Positions 22,591-38,300 of a DNA stretch of 64,000 bases are shown one piece after another. This stretch comes from Hamiltosporidium tvaerminnensis (taxonomy: Eukaryota; Microsporidia; Dubosqiidae): NCBI GenBank assembly GCA_022605425.2, contig JAKIMF020000004.1, positions 679,501 through 743,500 of the forward strand, given 5' to 3'. The position numbers and the translations under genes are program-made. The notes below the pieces were generated by a model. The model had not been told where the DNA came from, searched no databases, and saw only the letters and a list, made by a program, of their open reading frames with translations. Each line of letters starts with the position of its first letter. Position 1 is the stretch's first letter.

Positions 22591-25500
22591 ATTCCGAATA
22601 TTTAATCAAAAGATATTTTATACTTTTAAAAATTTATTTCTTTACTATTTGTCAATTATAAATCAAAATATTATTATAAAAATAATACATTTGATATTAA
22701 AAACAAATTGCTGATATTAATATCATCCTAGCAAATTGCTGAAAAATGAAGTACTTGGAATTTGCTTATAAACTCTTTTTCAAAACATGAATAGACGAAT
22801 TCTTACAATTCATATTCAAAATTAATACAACCAAAATTCTTAGGTTTAGGCTGAATCTAAATTTATTAATAAATCACTGCTACGAATCGTAAAAAACCAA
22901 GCTCTCGTAGTATGACCTAACATGATATAAAAAAAGTTTTTATTTGACCAAACATCAAAGTTGAATATAAATTACAATTTTTAATATTAATATAATAATT
23001 CCAAAATGTTTTGTCCGAAAAATTTTTATTAAACATATATGTTGCATTCATATACATTTTCACTAAAACATTGCAATTACATAAATTGGTTCCTTTTTTT
23101 TATAAATGCGAAGATCATGTAAACTTACACGTGCAATTCTATGCGATTGAAAATTAAACATCGCTAATACTTAAAAGTTTAATGTCGTATTAATATAAAA
23201 TTTCAAAGTATTTTACGATTATCTTATAAAGATATAACCATATTAGGTTTATTTTCAATAAAAAACCTTTGAAACTTTTTTTGTTTTTTAATCAAATGAC
23301 TTGAATTTAGATGTTTAAAAAAACGTTTTGCTATTCTAAATAAATTATTATTTATACGGTGGTATTTTGTACGAAAATTCCCCACTTCTAATTTAATCTT
23401 AGCTTTCCAAAAAACACTTAAGTACTTATTAAAGACATAAATTCTATTACTTGCGCTAGAAAAAAAATATGTAATTATTTAAAATGTTATGTTTCATTCC
23501 CTGAGTGTTTAATTTGGGCTCAAAAACGTTATTACGTTTGAAAATTTTATTTTTTAAAATATATTATTTTATTCATATCCTTCAGTAGTACGGTCTAATA
23601 CGATGCTCTTCTCCAAAATTGTTCGAACAAAGCGTCAAGCAACATACATATTTTTAAAAGGTTTTATTTAAAATCTTATAACAAAACATGCGAATAGATT
23701 TTTTGATATAAAACTATAACATAAGGGTATTAAATTGCTATTTGTAAGCCAGAAAATAAAGATTCGTAAATCTAATTATTTTATTTTTTATTTTTATAAA
23801 ATTACATAGAAAGCTTATAATATAGCATTTTATTTCATGTTTTGTAATTGTTTCTAGGTTAAATATTCTAAAAGAACTTTAAGCGAGAAAATTCAGAGGA
23901 GAGATTTTAGAGTTTTATTTCTATCTAAAAAAATAAAAACACGGTTTTTAAACTTAGATTAAAAATTTGAATAGAACTATGTGCGATAACATATGCAAAC
24001 ATTCTAATTTTTAATGTAAACCGTAACTTTTTGAATATATTCTGATAAGTATAAAAATATGAGTATAGTCCCAGTTTTATATAATCAAAGTTGTTGGATC
24101 ATTGCATGTTTTTTTATTCAATCTTATAATATCTGATTATAAAATTTATGTTTCAAAAGTTTTCCAATATATAAATTTCGGGTTTTATCTAAAGATTTAA
24201 AAATTTTCCTTTGAAAGAAATCTTATTTTTGAGATATATAATCCCTAAGAATATTTCTTTTCTAGCGTTTCTGCAAACTGTAACCATTCAAAACTTTTTA
24301 GAATGTTATTAGATAACTAGAAAATGAACATCTGTAATGAAGAGAATAAATTAAAATTACTTATATTTTTATTTATAAATATACATGGTATAAAACTATT
24401 CTCAGCACTGTTCAACAAAATTTTACGATATTTAATAGAGACTCTAAATTATACGTTATTAAACATTCTAGAATTGCGTCTGGGACAATATCTTATAATA
24501 AATTATGGATTCCACGTTTAAACATTTAACAACAAATTTTAGGTTTTTAACTAAATCATTTATAATTTTATCTAACTTCAAATTGATATAAAAGAATCAA
24601 AATTGAAAGTAAAACAGTTAATTTACTTCTTACTACACAGGAAAGCTCTTAATAGCAAGAATAAAACCAAAACCTAATAATAGATCGTCAACTTTTAAGA
24701 AGCGTAATATGGCTCATAGAAATAATTATGAATCTCTCGAAAATTGTTCATTGTCCTTTCAAAAATTTACATACGAATATTTAAATAATATAAATATTAC
24801 CTGGATTATAAAGCGCTGGAAATTTTTGAAATTACGCAAATCCATAAAATTTTAATTTATTTGATTTGAAACAAATTCATGGTATTTTATTGGGTTATAC
24901 TTTTACGCTTTCTAAAAGATAAGAAAAGTTTAAATTATACTTATTTTAATTAGATATACTTTAAAATATATATACTTTTTGAAAGATTTATCCTAACTAA
25001 AAATGTAAGCGCATATTGTAAATATTTAGCAAGTATAAACAAACGGCTTATTTAGAGATTTAGGATATTGAGACAAAGTCAGGCAATCATATAATTCTTT
25101 GCATTTTTACAAAACGTGTGCAACAATTCGACAAAATCTTAGAATATTCAAGTTTTTTTATGAAAAAAAAGTGTTTCGTTTTTTCTTCTGACTGGCGGTT
25201 TTCATATAGCGTATTATAAAAGAGATGAATAATAAATTCAATACAAGAGGTTTATGTATAAACTCAAGAGTACTAATTTTAGTATTTTTTAACCATTTCA
25301 AGTAAAAAATCAACAGAATAATTTTTTTTAATTTATAGTCTTCTATTGCAAAAAATTCATGTAGAACTTAAAGTTCTTTAATAGTCTAATTCTATAATCA
25401 TTACATAAAAATTAAAGCCGAGTTAGTATACTAAGAATCTCTGGCAAATATTCTATATGAATGTTTTATTGAAAGTAAAACGTTTTTGTAGTGCAATACG

Positions 25501-28500
25501 CCAAAAATATATGAATTATCAATAAGACTTTAGTTTATTATATAATAAGACATATATAACAAATTTAAACCAATTATTGCTAGCAAATAGCCAATTTTTT
25601 TCATTTTGCGCAAAGAATATTCTAGAGTTTTTTTATAACGATACGAAAAACAATTCCTATAAAACCTATTACACAATTTTTCGAAATCGAAGGGTGTTTA
25701 ATATTTATATACGACTCAAGTCAGTAGATACGAAATCCACTAACGGATGGTTAGCATTCTATATTAAAATAGAAATAAAGTCAGCTTTTGGCAGTTTTGT
25801 TATAAAATATTATAGTACTAGAAATATCTTTGGATGACCTTGCCATTTTTATACCATGATTTGTTCATTATAAAGAGATTCTTATATGCAAAAAAAAAGG
25901 TTTTTCGAATGATATTTTATGCCACAATCCAAGTGCCAGAACAAATTCTTGTTTCATTGAAATGACATGATCGCCTTTTTTCCATGTTTAAGGGATTAAA
26001 GTGCTTTGAAATTATGAAGTAGAAATATATCTGTATAATATAGCACTTTTAATAACCCAGTTCGGTCTTAAAAACTTTTTTTTGGTTCCTACTAACTCGC
26101 AAAATTTAACATAAATTCATTATGAATGGTACACCTGGACTAGTTTTTATAGTATGAAAATAAGTCAATACTTAAAGCTATAATCAAAGCGATATGTTCA
26201 ATTACATGACGCACGTTTTTGTAACTTAAAATGCCTAATAAATTAAAGCCTCGCGAAAGATAAACAAAATGATTCCATTTTTATAACATGAATTAATAAG
26301 TATTCTATTCATTTAATCAGCCAAGTTTTATAAAACGCTCAAAATATTTGGAACTTATAAATCAAAAACTGGCTAGAAAATGCTATATTAGCTTATTTTA
26401 TACTTCGTTGTAAATTTAAAATGTTTTTAGCTTAGTTAATATTTAATTTCAAATTTATACAGTTGCTAATAAAAAATCAATCATGCGATATTATTTTTGC
26501 ATTGTTTAAAATATACTATATACAGTTTGTTAGATTAAGAAAATAGGTAGGGTTTTATTTCTCAAAGGCTTTCATACCTTTGCTTTAGTGCTCGACATAG
26601 TGTTAATACATTATTAACTAATATTTTGAAGGAGCGGAGTAATAATCTTGATCAGCAGATAGACAGCCCAATTTTTTTCTTATTAGCAATGTATACTTCA
26701 GAAGAGAAAATGATATTTGGCGGAATAATAAGGTAATGAATAAATTTATTTTCTTGTGGTACAAACATTCTATGCATTTATTGCATCAATAAAGCATCTC
26801 ATTGAAATACGGTTAATCTGAATCTATAAGACATTTATAATTAATGGTATTCGAAATGTTTGCTTAAAGAAACGTGCTTTCAACATTTAATGAAAACCCA
26901 TCTAATTATCAGTTATCATCTAAATTGTTTTATAGGCGGCAAAAAAATCTATTTTGAATATAAGATTATATAAAAGTATTTTTACTTAATAGCTTTCTTG
27001 CAAAAAACCAAGAATAAAAAATTTTGTATTTTGTTTTATTATCATTGTAATTGGGCATAAGTTAAGATCTTTTATAAATTTTGAAAAATTAATGCTTACG
27101 AAAAATAATATAAAAGAATAAAATAGAACTCAATACTAGATAATTTTTTATCATTCGCTTTTTCTTTTTTTGAGGTAATAAGGATAGAAGGCATTTTCTT
27201 CTAATTCATTATTGGTTTCATTCCTTAAATAATTTTAATAAAGTCTTCAAAATTTTGATTTGGCAGCGTTTGTAATTTAGTGGCACAACCAGTAAAAAAG
27301 GCAGGGGTTTGAATTCAAATATATCTATAAAACATAAAATTACAAAAAATTTGGCATATGAAAGCATAAAGATACCTGATGTAAGTAAGCTGTTTTTTTT
27401 TAGAATTGTCGTTATCGATAAATTAATATATCTTCAAAGGAAGCAATTTGTATTGTCCAATAAAGAATCGATATAGCAAACGAATTTTTTATAGTTTGCG
27501 GGCAATTTAACCATATTTACTGGTTAAAGCCTATCCTATTCATCTATACCGAAGAAATATTAATACATTCAAATGCCCGTACACAACAAACAATATAATT
27601 ATTTCTAAGAAAATCTTTGCTTTTAATTACAATCCATATCTTCGTTAATACAGTATTCATAAGATTATTTCAACCCAAAGAATTTTTTAATATTTCTTTT
27701 TGGGAATATAATTTTAGAAACAAATAATAGGCTACCTCAAATATTGCAACCATTTTAAAGTATTTTAACTATATTTCAAATCTATAAAAGAAAAAAAAAT
27801 GGAAATTTTACATATTAAGATGGGAGTGTTTCTAGAAACCCGAAAATAAATTATAAGTTTTGATGAATTTTTGTCTTGTGTATTTTAACAATTCACTGTT
27901 TGTTTTATGTAAAACCTTTATTCATATTTGAGTTTAGTGTGAAAATAGTTTTCGCAACAATTCGATTATTCTTCTTCATGCTTTGCGCTATTATCAATCA
28001 ATATATTGATAATATATTTTTATGTAGTGATGATGAAATCGAAACCGAAATTCTTTCATTTGAAAAGTCTTAATGAGAGTACTATATTTTATGGATGGAT
28101 TTGTTATATGTCCAACTGTTCCAATATTTATAAATCCTAAAAGATGGTAAAATTTTTCCTGTTAAATTTGTAGCACAAGAATTTTATGTCTATAACAAAG
28201 CGCTATCTCACAAAAGAACCAAAAAATCACAAAAATAAGTAAAATTTTAATCTATATATATATAAGAACATATTAGATATCTTATTGCTAGAATTAATTT
28301 CAAAGAATTAAGTTTTTATATTAGGTTGTAGAAATCAATTATAAAATGAGGTGAAAAGGAATGACAAAAGAACATGGCAAAAAAATATTGAAATATTTTA
28401 GCGCAAAAACTAACATTCCAGCATTAAAATGATATTGTAAATTGGATTAAATAGAGAAGATTATCACCTATTCATAGGATTTTATTTTTAAAAAGTCGTA

Positions 28501-31500
28501 GAAATTTCATGAATTTTTAAACAAGAATTTGATGGGGTTTTGAATAATTATAAATATATGTTAATAATATACTTTTTATAAAAATAAATTACTTTATATC
28601 ATTTAATAGCTTCTTGATTGAGTTTAAATTATGTTTTAGACCTATATGCTAATACAGTATGAGAATGTTAATTCCTATCTATCTTTTTGATATAACGTTT
28701 TGAATATCTGATATATATAATACTAGGATCTTTAATACACGGTTTTTTCTTCTAATTTATTTGTTAAAATGATTCATTGCGTTTCGAATAAAATAATATT
28801 AATATAGGTTCTGTTTTTTTTGTTTTTGAGTAAAATTTAGTTGGAAATGATATTTTTTGTTGTTGGTTTTTATCAAAACAATACTGTATTATAACTTGAA
28901 ATATGACTTAATCTTATTTTTAGATAAAAAATGATAACACTTGAATTTATTTTTCTCGCAATGTTTCCCTGGTTCCTTTGAAGACTAAAAATAAAGCCTA
29001 TACCTTTTCGTTTTTCTTACCAACCGCGACATTATGTCTCAAGATAAGCCTAGATATCCTTTGATTTATATTGATATCTTTAAAAAAACACATTAGATAG
29101 ACACAAAGAAAATTTTATATAGAATTTTGTACTTCGTATTTTGTACAGAGATCTATTTCAGCTGTAAAAAAATAGAATGGAACACTTCAACTCCCCTGAA
29201 TAAAGCAACGATTCAGAAATATAGACTACTGACCAATCTATTTGATATGAGATATAAAAAGGTCTCTAATTAATGCAGGTTGTTATGTTTGTAAAAAATA
29301 TATACAAAGTATTATACCTGTAGAACATATTGTAAAGTTAGAAATCGAAAGTAGATAATTCAACTTTTAAAAAATTTAAATCTCATTTGAATTTTAATCA
29401 GATCGGGGAATACAATTTCTTAACTGATAATTCGATATTATAGTTTATGTAAAGATTTTTTTCAAAATCTAGCATTTGTTATTTTCTATGTACATGATTA
29501 TATATAGGCATTACATACTTATGGATCTACAATGGAAAATGTCAAGTCTTTAATTTTACGAGATTGCAAATTTTTTGTTTAATTATGTCTTAGATATATC
29601 GAAATAACTATCGAATACTGTTTTACGAGACTAAACCTGGAAAAAAGTATAGGGTAAATATGTTTTGATGCAATCGACTCGCCCTCAATAATTATCTCTT
29701 TTGAGGCAAAGAATTTAGAATCTAATATGTACAATGTAACATTAGAATATAGCGAAAATCGAAGAAATATGTGGAAACATTTACAACTAATTACTTTGAG
29801 GAAAAACATATTCTATACTTTTAGCCTAATTAAAAAATATTTTTATTGTCATAAAGGTTGCTAGATTGTATGCAGCCATGTGAAACAAGTCCACTAACTA
29901 TGATATTTTAAGAATTTATACACTTTTTGAATCTAACATAAAAAAATATTCTAAGCAAAGCGATGATCAAGACTATAAGTATATTCTAAGATATTTTTAA
30001 AATTTCTTTACGCGTTGCTTTAACTTTAATATTCATTAAATGAAAGCTACTTTATAAATTTTTATAGACACCGTGGCATAAACTTAAAATAGAATATAAT
30101 GAATTGCATTGAGTAATTGTCTTTATAGACTGCGAGCTCACATCATTTTAGCCTTAGGCTTATATGGCTCGTGAAAAAAGTTAAAGTTGCATATACGTAC
30201 ATAGAAAAAATATATCGTTTTTAATGTCAAATGAGTCAAATTATGTACAAATACAAAAGTTACAATAAAAACGTAGGATCCTTTACTGCTTGTTTCATTT
30301 GATAAATTAAAAACGCTACTTCGGAGATTTTAAATTAATTAAATGCCTTAGATATTTCAATAAAAAACTATTCGCAAGAAAAATACGTCAAATGTAAAAG
30401 AAATTTAATTCTCACACATCGGAAAAATATTTAGAATTTTCTTAAAATAAAAAGCAGATTAAGAATATGAATACAATTATGAAAGTACATATAAAATAAA
30501 TCATATACTATTCATAGCAAGGTCTAAAAATCAGGCAGTACTACTGGACTATGCAGAGGTAACCGTAAAAAAATAAAAAATCTGACATTATCTAATTAAT
30601 TAATGTTTATTGTTAGCGCGCAAATCGAAATTCTTTGAATCTCATTTATTGGTCACTAATATATATATATTTTTGCATTATTACAGTCTTATACAAATAC
30701 TTTGAAAAGTTTTCGTAAAGACCTTATATATTTGATACGAAAAACCTTGAATGTAAAAAAAAAGCTAAACGAGTATAAATTTGGAAAATATATTCGGCTT
30801 CTGTTATACGCTCTTACAGATTTAAAAGCAAGAATATCTCGAGAATGTGCTACAGAAGAATATTTTAAAACATTTCATAAAATCTTATAGTTTAATGATT
30901 TTTTTCTAAACGTCTGTTCAGTAAAAAATTTCCAACTACAGCAGACTATGATCATATTTTATTTACCTTTATTTTATTCTTATAATATGTATTTTGAAAC
31001 CTTGACACACTATTTTACGAGTCTAAAAATAGTTTTTCTGCATTTTTAACACATTTTATCTTAATTTTTTTACATTTTATCTTTAGGAATTCAACATAAG
31101 CATTTATTTTATCGAAATCGTAAATGTAATATAAATGTAATATAAATGTAATATAAATGTAATATAAATGAATATAATAACAAAATAAATCAACGATAAG
31201 AAAAATGTTTCAGTTACTTTAGTAATAAATTGTTTTAAGCGCTCTTTAAGCTTACTGATTTTCTTTCAAAGATTCTTAGATTCAATATTAAAAAAAGATT
31301 TTGAAAATAGTTTAACCTTTGTTTAGAATTTAAGTAAAGATATTATGGAAATAAGACACTTCGAAAATCATAAAAAAAAATATCAGAAGTCACTTTAGAA
31401 ATATTTAAATTTTAAAAACTTGGTTTCTATGAAGTTTTCTTTGCCGTAATCCAACCAAAAATCTACACACTGTTTTATTTAATTTATATCCATATGATCA

Positions 31501-33689
31501 AGTCATTTTAAATAAAATTATTCTTTTGAATTTTTTTTGAAAAAGACTGCCTAATTTATAATATCAAAATTGAGCCTTGAACAGATTAAAATTGCGATTA
31601 TAATAATCTTAAACGTGCTAATCTAGAATAGAATTTTGAAATCATGCTCTTGTTATCTGAAATAAATATATTGAGCTTTGAATAATAGCGTAATTTTAAT
31701 AATGATATCCTTGAATAATTACCCATTTGTTTTACAAATAAAAACAATACAATAAAATATTTTAAGTCAAAATTTTTCATAGCAGAAATTGAACTTTAGT
31801 ATAAAAATATTTTTTTGTAATTTTTGCCTTTTTTACAAACGTGTATTTGAATATTTAGAATTTAGTTTATTTATCGGAAGGTGTTATATAAAAAAAGAAT
31901 ATAAGCTCAAACATCATTCCAGAAAGTTTACAAATAAAAGGAGCATGGATAGATGAGCAAACTACGAACTAGATGATTTTGTACATTTAAGATTTTTATG
32001 TTAGGCATTAAATTTGATTTAAAAATGTTTACTGATCCAAAGGTGATTACATATTAACTCATATAAATTTAAATCTAAATATAATAAAACATTATATCTG
32101 CTCAACAGTTGTAATTATTCTCAATAATTCTAGTGTAAAATAATTTTTAGAATGACTGAAATTTTTCAAAGTTCGGGAAACGTCAATATAGATGTATAAA
32201 AGCCGTAAATCTGGAAATGTATTCAGTGATCTTGACTATTTTTTCTTAATAAATCGTATAGAAAAAACTCCGTATAATTAAATCCTGAACACCATTGTAA
32301 ATTTTATTATAACTTCTTTCAAAAAGATTTCTTTTGCTTTTTTCTGAATAGAAACATTAAATTATTTTGTATTTTACAAACTTAAAAGGCTTTGACTTAT
32401 TGCAGGATTCGAGCCTACTATTCACTCTTTATGTTTTATCTGGCAGCAGAAATTTATTTATTCGTAAACGAAACAAAAAAAAGATTTTTTCTATATTACA
32501 TTAAGAAATCAAATATTAAGCAATTTTTGTTTCTATCTAGACTTGAATAATTTATAAAGATTTTAAATTTTTAAACTAAGTAATAACATTCACTATCATG
32601 TTGTAATTTATATATTTTACTTTGCTTTAATGTAATCTTATACTTTATAATTTTCAGTTTGTTTGTATAACCTATTAGAAGTCTCAAAAAAATTAAAGCA
32701 TATTTTGAAATGTTATTAGATAAGGTCTTTTATAACTTTTAACGGTAAAAGTTTTTAGCTATATATTTCAAAATTTCACTGTTTGTTATATTTGAAATTC
32801 CTCAAAGCGACCTCATCCGTGAATTTAAATATAAGCTAATTTTGCATAGAATATTTTCGTTTCGAAAACATTCATTTTGTGCCAATTTCGGAACCTAAAA
32901 TCGATTTCAAGGGTGCAATTACATATTTTTATACGTCAACTCTTTACGATATAAAAAAAGGTGCTGAGTTTTTATTTTAATATGTTACAGACATATATTC
33001 TCACCATGTAGTTTATGGTTAAAAGCAAATTGTTAAATATCACATCTTTTAGTTGTTAAGCTAAATATTTTATAACAGAATAGAAAATTTGAGCTGGAAG
33101 TTACAAAAAAGTATAAAATTTTTGATTCTTACTTTCTAACCGCACTCTATAAAAAACTTTTTACATATAGGCTTGGATAGATAAAGAAGCCTTTGCTGCC
33201 TAAACTTTTCGTTTTTTGTACCTTTTAGAGAGCAAGATATAAGAATATTTAATTCGAATCTCGTTTTTTACATTCAATTTTATTTAACAGAAAAAAATTC
33301 ATAAATTTTACTGTAGGCTTCATTGCCTGAAGGTGATTTTTTTGAGAAATCGCTTAATTTCCTACTAATTGTATTCTAGAAAAGAATAGTATGGAAGCAA
33401 TTTCAATATATTTTCGACTATTCACAATTACTTTACCCTGAATTTATAGACAGTATGAGGTAAAAATTGCTCTGATATTTAGTTGATTATTCAGAAACAT
33501 TACTTACTCATTCCTGTCTTCTTTTACAAATTGTACTGAATCTATATATGTTACTGGCAATTTCAATAATTGGGAATTCGAGAATTTTTTGGATAACTAT
33601 TTTATAACAACAAAAATAAAAGGTATCTTCTGAAATAAATATTTTAGAAAAAGTGCGTATAATAAAACATCTGCATCTATATTATATTT
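22591..33689. other. A+T-rich gene desert, third part
   Basis: About 11 kb without a convincing gene. Open frames of 60-86 codons (for example near 25577, 27876 and 30702) lack ATG starts or any recognisable motif and fit chance. A degenerate tRNA-like stretch near 27265-27320 is rejected elsewhere. A minisatellite at 31122 is listed separately. Confidence 0.5.
31122..31175 (+). repeat. 11-bp minisatellite
   Basis: Four perfect units of AAATGTAATAT and a partial fifth (AAATGAATAT). It is not in a gene. Confidence 0.9.
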
Positions 33690-35300
33690 CATTTTTAGAC
33701 GTCTTGGTATATCAAAGCAGCTTCGTTTTATGTGAAACTTAGAATTACAATGCTTTTCTCTTTTACAGCACTTGCATATTTCAGAAAAACATCCGGGTTT
33801 GCAGCTAATCTAATATAGCCTTAGCCTCGGGTATTTGTAAATTCTTGCACATACTCTTTGTGGAATTCCTGACCTAAGAACTTCTTCGACACCTATAAAC
33901 TTACCTTGCACAATGTAAATTGGTTTTGCATGAAGTTGATTAAGGATCCATGCTAAGGGCTTAGTTTCTCTAGATAAGCCTTTTTAAAATATATTCTGAT
34001 ATTTTTCTAAGATACGTGCGACTTCTGTCAAGATTTGAAACTCATACTTTTATTGTATCACCTTTTTGACAACATAGTATTTTGAATTAGAAACTCGTTG
34101 TAATGTTTCAGCTTGTTTGTTTAGATTGCATGCCGATATATCCCAGATTTTTAATATGTCTTATTTTCGTTTTTTCAAATCGGGATTCACGGTGAACAAA
34201 TCATAGGTTTGATTCGAACTTTTATTATCAGAGACTCGAATATTACTGCGCACTGAACATTATTTCTCTTTTTATGTTATAAAATCAGAAATGTGTTTAA
34301 ATGACTTAAATGAAGATCATCATAACAATCAAACACAAATAGTTCCTTTATATTATGTGGATGTTGTTATATCGGCCGACTAATTTTTAGCGTACTCTCG
34401 TCTATGGTTTGTATATTGTCTTCATCTTTTAATTTTACTTCTAAATCTACTTCAAAATTTATATTTGGAAGAAAATTTATAAGATGAAGAATTTTAAGGC
34501 TAAATTTTAACTTTTTTCTCAACATTTCTTCATATGGCGTACAGTTTATACTACTATGATATTTTCTGTTTTTCATAAAAAAACAAAACGTAATCCGTTC
34601 GGTGATTTTGTACTGTTATTGTCCTGCCGCCATAAAAAAACCCATATTATCTACATCCTGAAATGCACCTTCGAAGAAATCTTTACTTTGAGGGTGTCTA
34701 GGTTTTTCATATATCATCTACAATTTGGGCTCAATGTTACAATTTCTATAATTGTACTGTTTTCAAATTCTCTGTCATAATCTTTTGACTAATACTAGGA
34801 GCACCAAATAGTAAAAGTATCTAGAGACACATAAGCTACTTCTTCTGCACTTTCGCTTTTAGTCTAACGATGATAAATAAGTTGGATTGAATGGTCTTGG
34901 TTAATCCTGATTAATACATATGATTCATTTTATTGAACTGCTTCTCTATTAAATCAAACTGAAATTAAATCCATGTTTTTAGTTAGTAAGGTTTAAAAAC
35001 GATATCTTTTTTGGTATGTTGTGTTTTTTTTATATGGCAACATAATTTAGATAGATACTATCATCGCTAATGATATATTTTATGCTTTTCATGTATTTCT
35101 TTTTCATGTCGTTTCTACATCTGCTCATAATTTATACATGTGCTACATGCAGACTATAAAATATCTTTTTACGATTTGCATAAAACCTAATATTCTTTTA
35201 GGTCTTCTTAAGAAATAGTTTGCATTTTCCGGCTCTTAATTCAATGTGTAAAACTCGTGAAACGCTGAACATCCAGGGTTTTTTCCTTAATAACTTGCTT
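33690..35300 (-). pseudogene. KRBA2-like transposon integrase, heavily decayed
   Basis: Minus-strand fragments in shifting frames follow the order of the KRBA2/Ginger-like DDE integrase common in microsporidia and some animals. They are FQFDLIEKQFNK (near 34960), KSESAEEVAYVSLDTFTI (near 34850), ENSTIIEIVTL (near 34755), EKPRHPQSKDFFEGAFQDVD (near 34680), FMKNRKYHSSINCTPYEEML (near 34550), and GKFIGVEEVLRSGIPQRVCA (near 33900). At the end is a Cys-rich tail, SCKPGCFSEICKCCKREKHC (near 33790). Many stops and frameshifts separate them, and no catalytic triad can be counted reliably. I could not read terminal repeats. It is the only clear transposon relic inside the 31-kb desert. Confidence 0.75.
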
Positions 35301-38300
35301 TTAGATATATACTTTTTCCATTAACTAAAAATTTGGCTTTCTCTTAATATTTGAGTATTTTGACTCTTGCGAGTAGCTAATCTATGTATACTTGCGTCTA
35401 AACAAGGCTTCATATCATATATCTGTTAATTTGGCCACCTGTATTTTTTCAAAAAAACAACTAACAGTTAAGATAGAAAGTGTAAAAACAATTCTTAGAA
35501 ACTATGAAGTGTCAGATGGTAGAAATTACGTGTCTAAGATCTTTCGGTTATATGGGCGCAATAATATCTGATGCTGGTTTTAAAATGCGACAAATTTTAA
35601 AGTTACTAGAGAAATTGTGGCGTATTTTTATAAACCTAGCACGTTAAGAAATATTTTTAGATTATAAGAATTTCTCAAATTGCCCGTGACATTTGAATTT
35701 CAATTTTTAAATTAAAAATACATGAGGTAAAAACTATTCCAATAAGACTTAAAATTCTTAGTATAGAGAATAAGATACGTAAATTATCGATCGTACATAT
35801 TAGATATCTAATGAAATTTTATAAACACGTTAAGTTCTAAGGTCTATAGAATATGACATGTATTCAATTCATAGTTTGCAGGTAAATAGATCAAAATATA
35901 TCATTTATTTAAATCAGATATAAAAATGTAAATTTTCAAAGTACTGACGTTCTCAATCTGAATGTTATAATATTGACAAACGATGTGTGTTGTCTTATAT
36001 GCGATCTTTGTCTTGTATACAAAACTTGTTTTCTCCCCTTATAACTATAGAGAAGCTCTAAATATTGTGCTTGGATTCAGATTGTCAGCAAATGAAAATG
36101 AAGATTTTATCATGAGTTTTTAGCTCATAAAAATGTATTGATATAAAAAAGTTATCATGGAAACAAAAAACTGTCTATATACAGATTTAGCTATGATATA
36201 AAACTTTGAATTCTATTACTTAATAGTACATTTCTTCATGGAATTAATAAGTATCTTAAGATAAAGTTTGGTTTAGCTCAGCTTTTCTTGCGAAAATTTT
36301 TGTACCTCAGAATATATTTTATGCATTAGATTTCATTTTTGTCTTTTGTCATACTTTTTATATATTTAATCTTGAATTGTATTATTATATTCCAGACAAT
36401 TGAATTCATTTTCTCTAAATGATGAAAATATCCAAATGTCTTTATATTTATGTTATGAAATTTATGTAAAACTTTTGCTATTGATAATATAATTTCGAAA
36501 TAAGCTCGTAATATTTCTTTTTCATAGGATTTCTAAGCGAAATCATAATTTCCAAGACAATGAATTTTAATAATCATTTTCTCTTGTAATAATTTTTTTT
36601 AATGAAGTATTCGCTCATTACACGTATTTTATATAATATTGTGTATATCTGGTCTATTTAACACTAATCCAAAGAATAATTTGATTAAAGTTTTCTTATC
36701 TGTGCTTTTAAGATATCTTGTACAGTAGAATTAAATCTATCCCAATTGTAGTGTAATTAGGAAAAACAAATATATTTCTATTAAGCTGGGTATTACTATT
36801 GTTTAGCAGTCTAAATCTCTGACTGTAGCGACGAGAAACGTTAGACTGACAATTAATTTGGCTAAAATAAAAATGTCTTAAAATACATAATTCGGACATA
36901 AAACATTGCTCAAATTGATTTTGTTCTCATTAGCATGAAGGAAACAAAAAGGAAGAAAATTAAATTATTTATGGAAAATATTTCTAAGTATTTTTTTTAT
37001 AAATAATTATTTATATAATTCAATAATGTTTCTAAGACGACTAATCCCTCGAAAGGTTTAATTTGTTAAACAGTACAGTACATCTATAAGAGTGCTTCGA
37101 TTAGGATATGTCTTTTTTTATTTGTTCATATATCTAACCAATCAATGTAGAGAGTAGAGCTGAACACAAAATAATTAATTTTATTCTTTGGTTCAAAAAT
37201 TAAAGAATTAAAATTTGTAAATTTCCTTCCAAATTGTAATATTTAGCAAGAATATCTGAATAATTTTCTATTTTTTACTTCGCAAAAAGTTTCAATTGAA
37301 TAAATAAATCATTTTGTTAAGATTTCTTTTCTATGAATTTACAGTTACACAAAAAATTGTATGATAAGATATATGCTTTTCACCATTCTTTTAGGTAATA
37401 TATTTATTTTCTCCATAATGATTGCAGCAAAAAATTTTCTGAGATAGCAACGTGGAACTTTATAACTTATTAAATTAAAAGATTTTTAATGGAAATGAAA
37501 AAGAATTCACAATAAATAAATTAAAAAATAAGATATTTATAAAAGCCCAGTTTTTTGAGAAATTAACATTTCACAACAATAAATTTCTTCATGACAAAGG
37601 GCCGAATGAATATAATAGGTGAAAATTAAATAGAATAAATTTTAAATCCGAGTTGAAGCGCTGAAAATTTCGAAGTAAATAATAAAGATATGAGAAATTG
37701 AAGGTTTAAAAAGCCTGAATTTTCATTCGAAAATTGCTCAAGACGGATAACAATTGGAGATGAAAGACTAAAAAATATACGAGAAACAGACCAGGTGAGA
37801 ATAAGAACTTCTTAGTAAACAGGTAATGAAGCTACGGTTCATTTATCAAGTTAAGATATTTTCGGCGTTTTTTTATGAATGTAAAAGAAAGTTTGATTCT
37901 ACAAGCTTAACCGATAGTACAATACAAAAGAAAAGAACAAAAATGTATTCTTCATTTTGCTTTGTATGTACATACAAATAAATCTTAAATATATAGTAAA
38001 TTATACGGCCTGTTTTGAATTGAGCCATAACGAAATTCTTATCCAATTTTTAAGTAACTAACACAAATTAACATTTTATAAATGAAACTTTTTGATTTTT
38101 TTTTCGGATAAATTATACAATTGTTTTTCTTACTCTGTGTATTTAGTTTTTAATTAGAATCTCTTTACAAGCTGTCTTCCTGCAAATTTTTTATTACAAG
38201 TTGATTTTAAATTTTCGTATAAAATTTATGCGTCCTAAATTACAATTTTCAAGGCATTTAAATTTTAATTGTGAATCGTAAAAACAAATAAGTCAGGTAC

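Noticed and set aside
27265-27320. tRNA-like stretch with A-box-like TTTAGTGGC and B-box-like GGTTTGAATTC
   Set aside because: The acceptor, D and anticodon stems do not pair. At best a very decayed tRNA-derived fragment.
32395-32430. Minus-strand T-arm-like GTAGG-CTCGAAT-CCTGC
   Set aside because: The T arm pairs, but no matching acceptor or anticodon stem exists upstream. Taken as chance.
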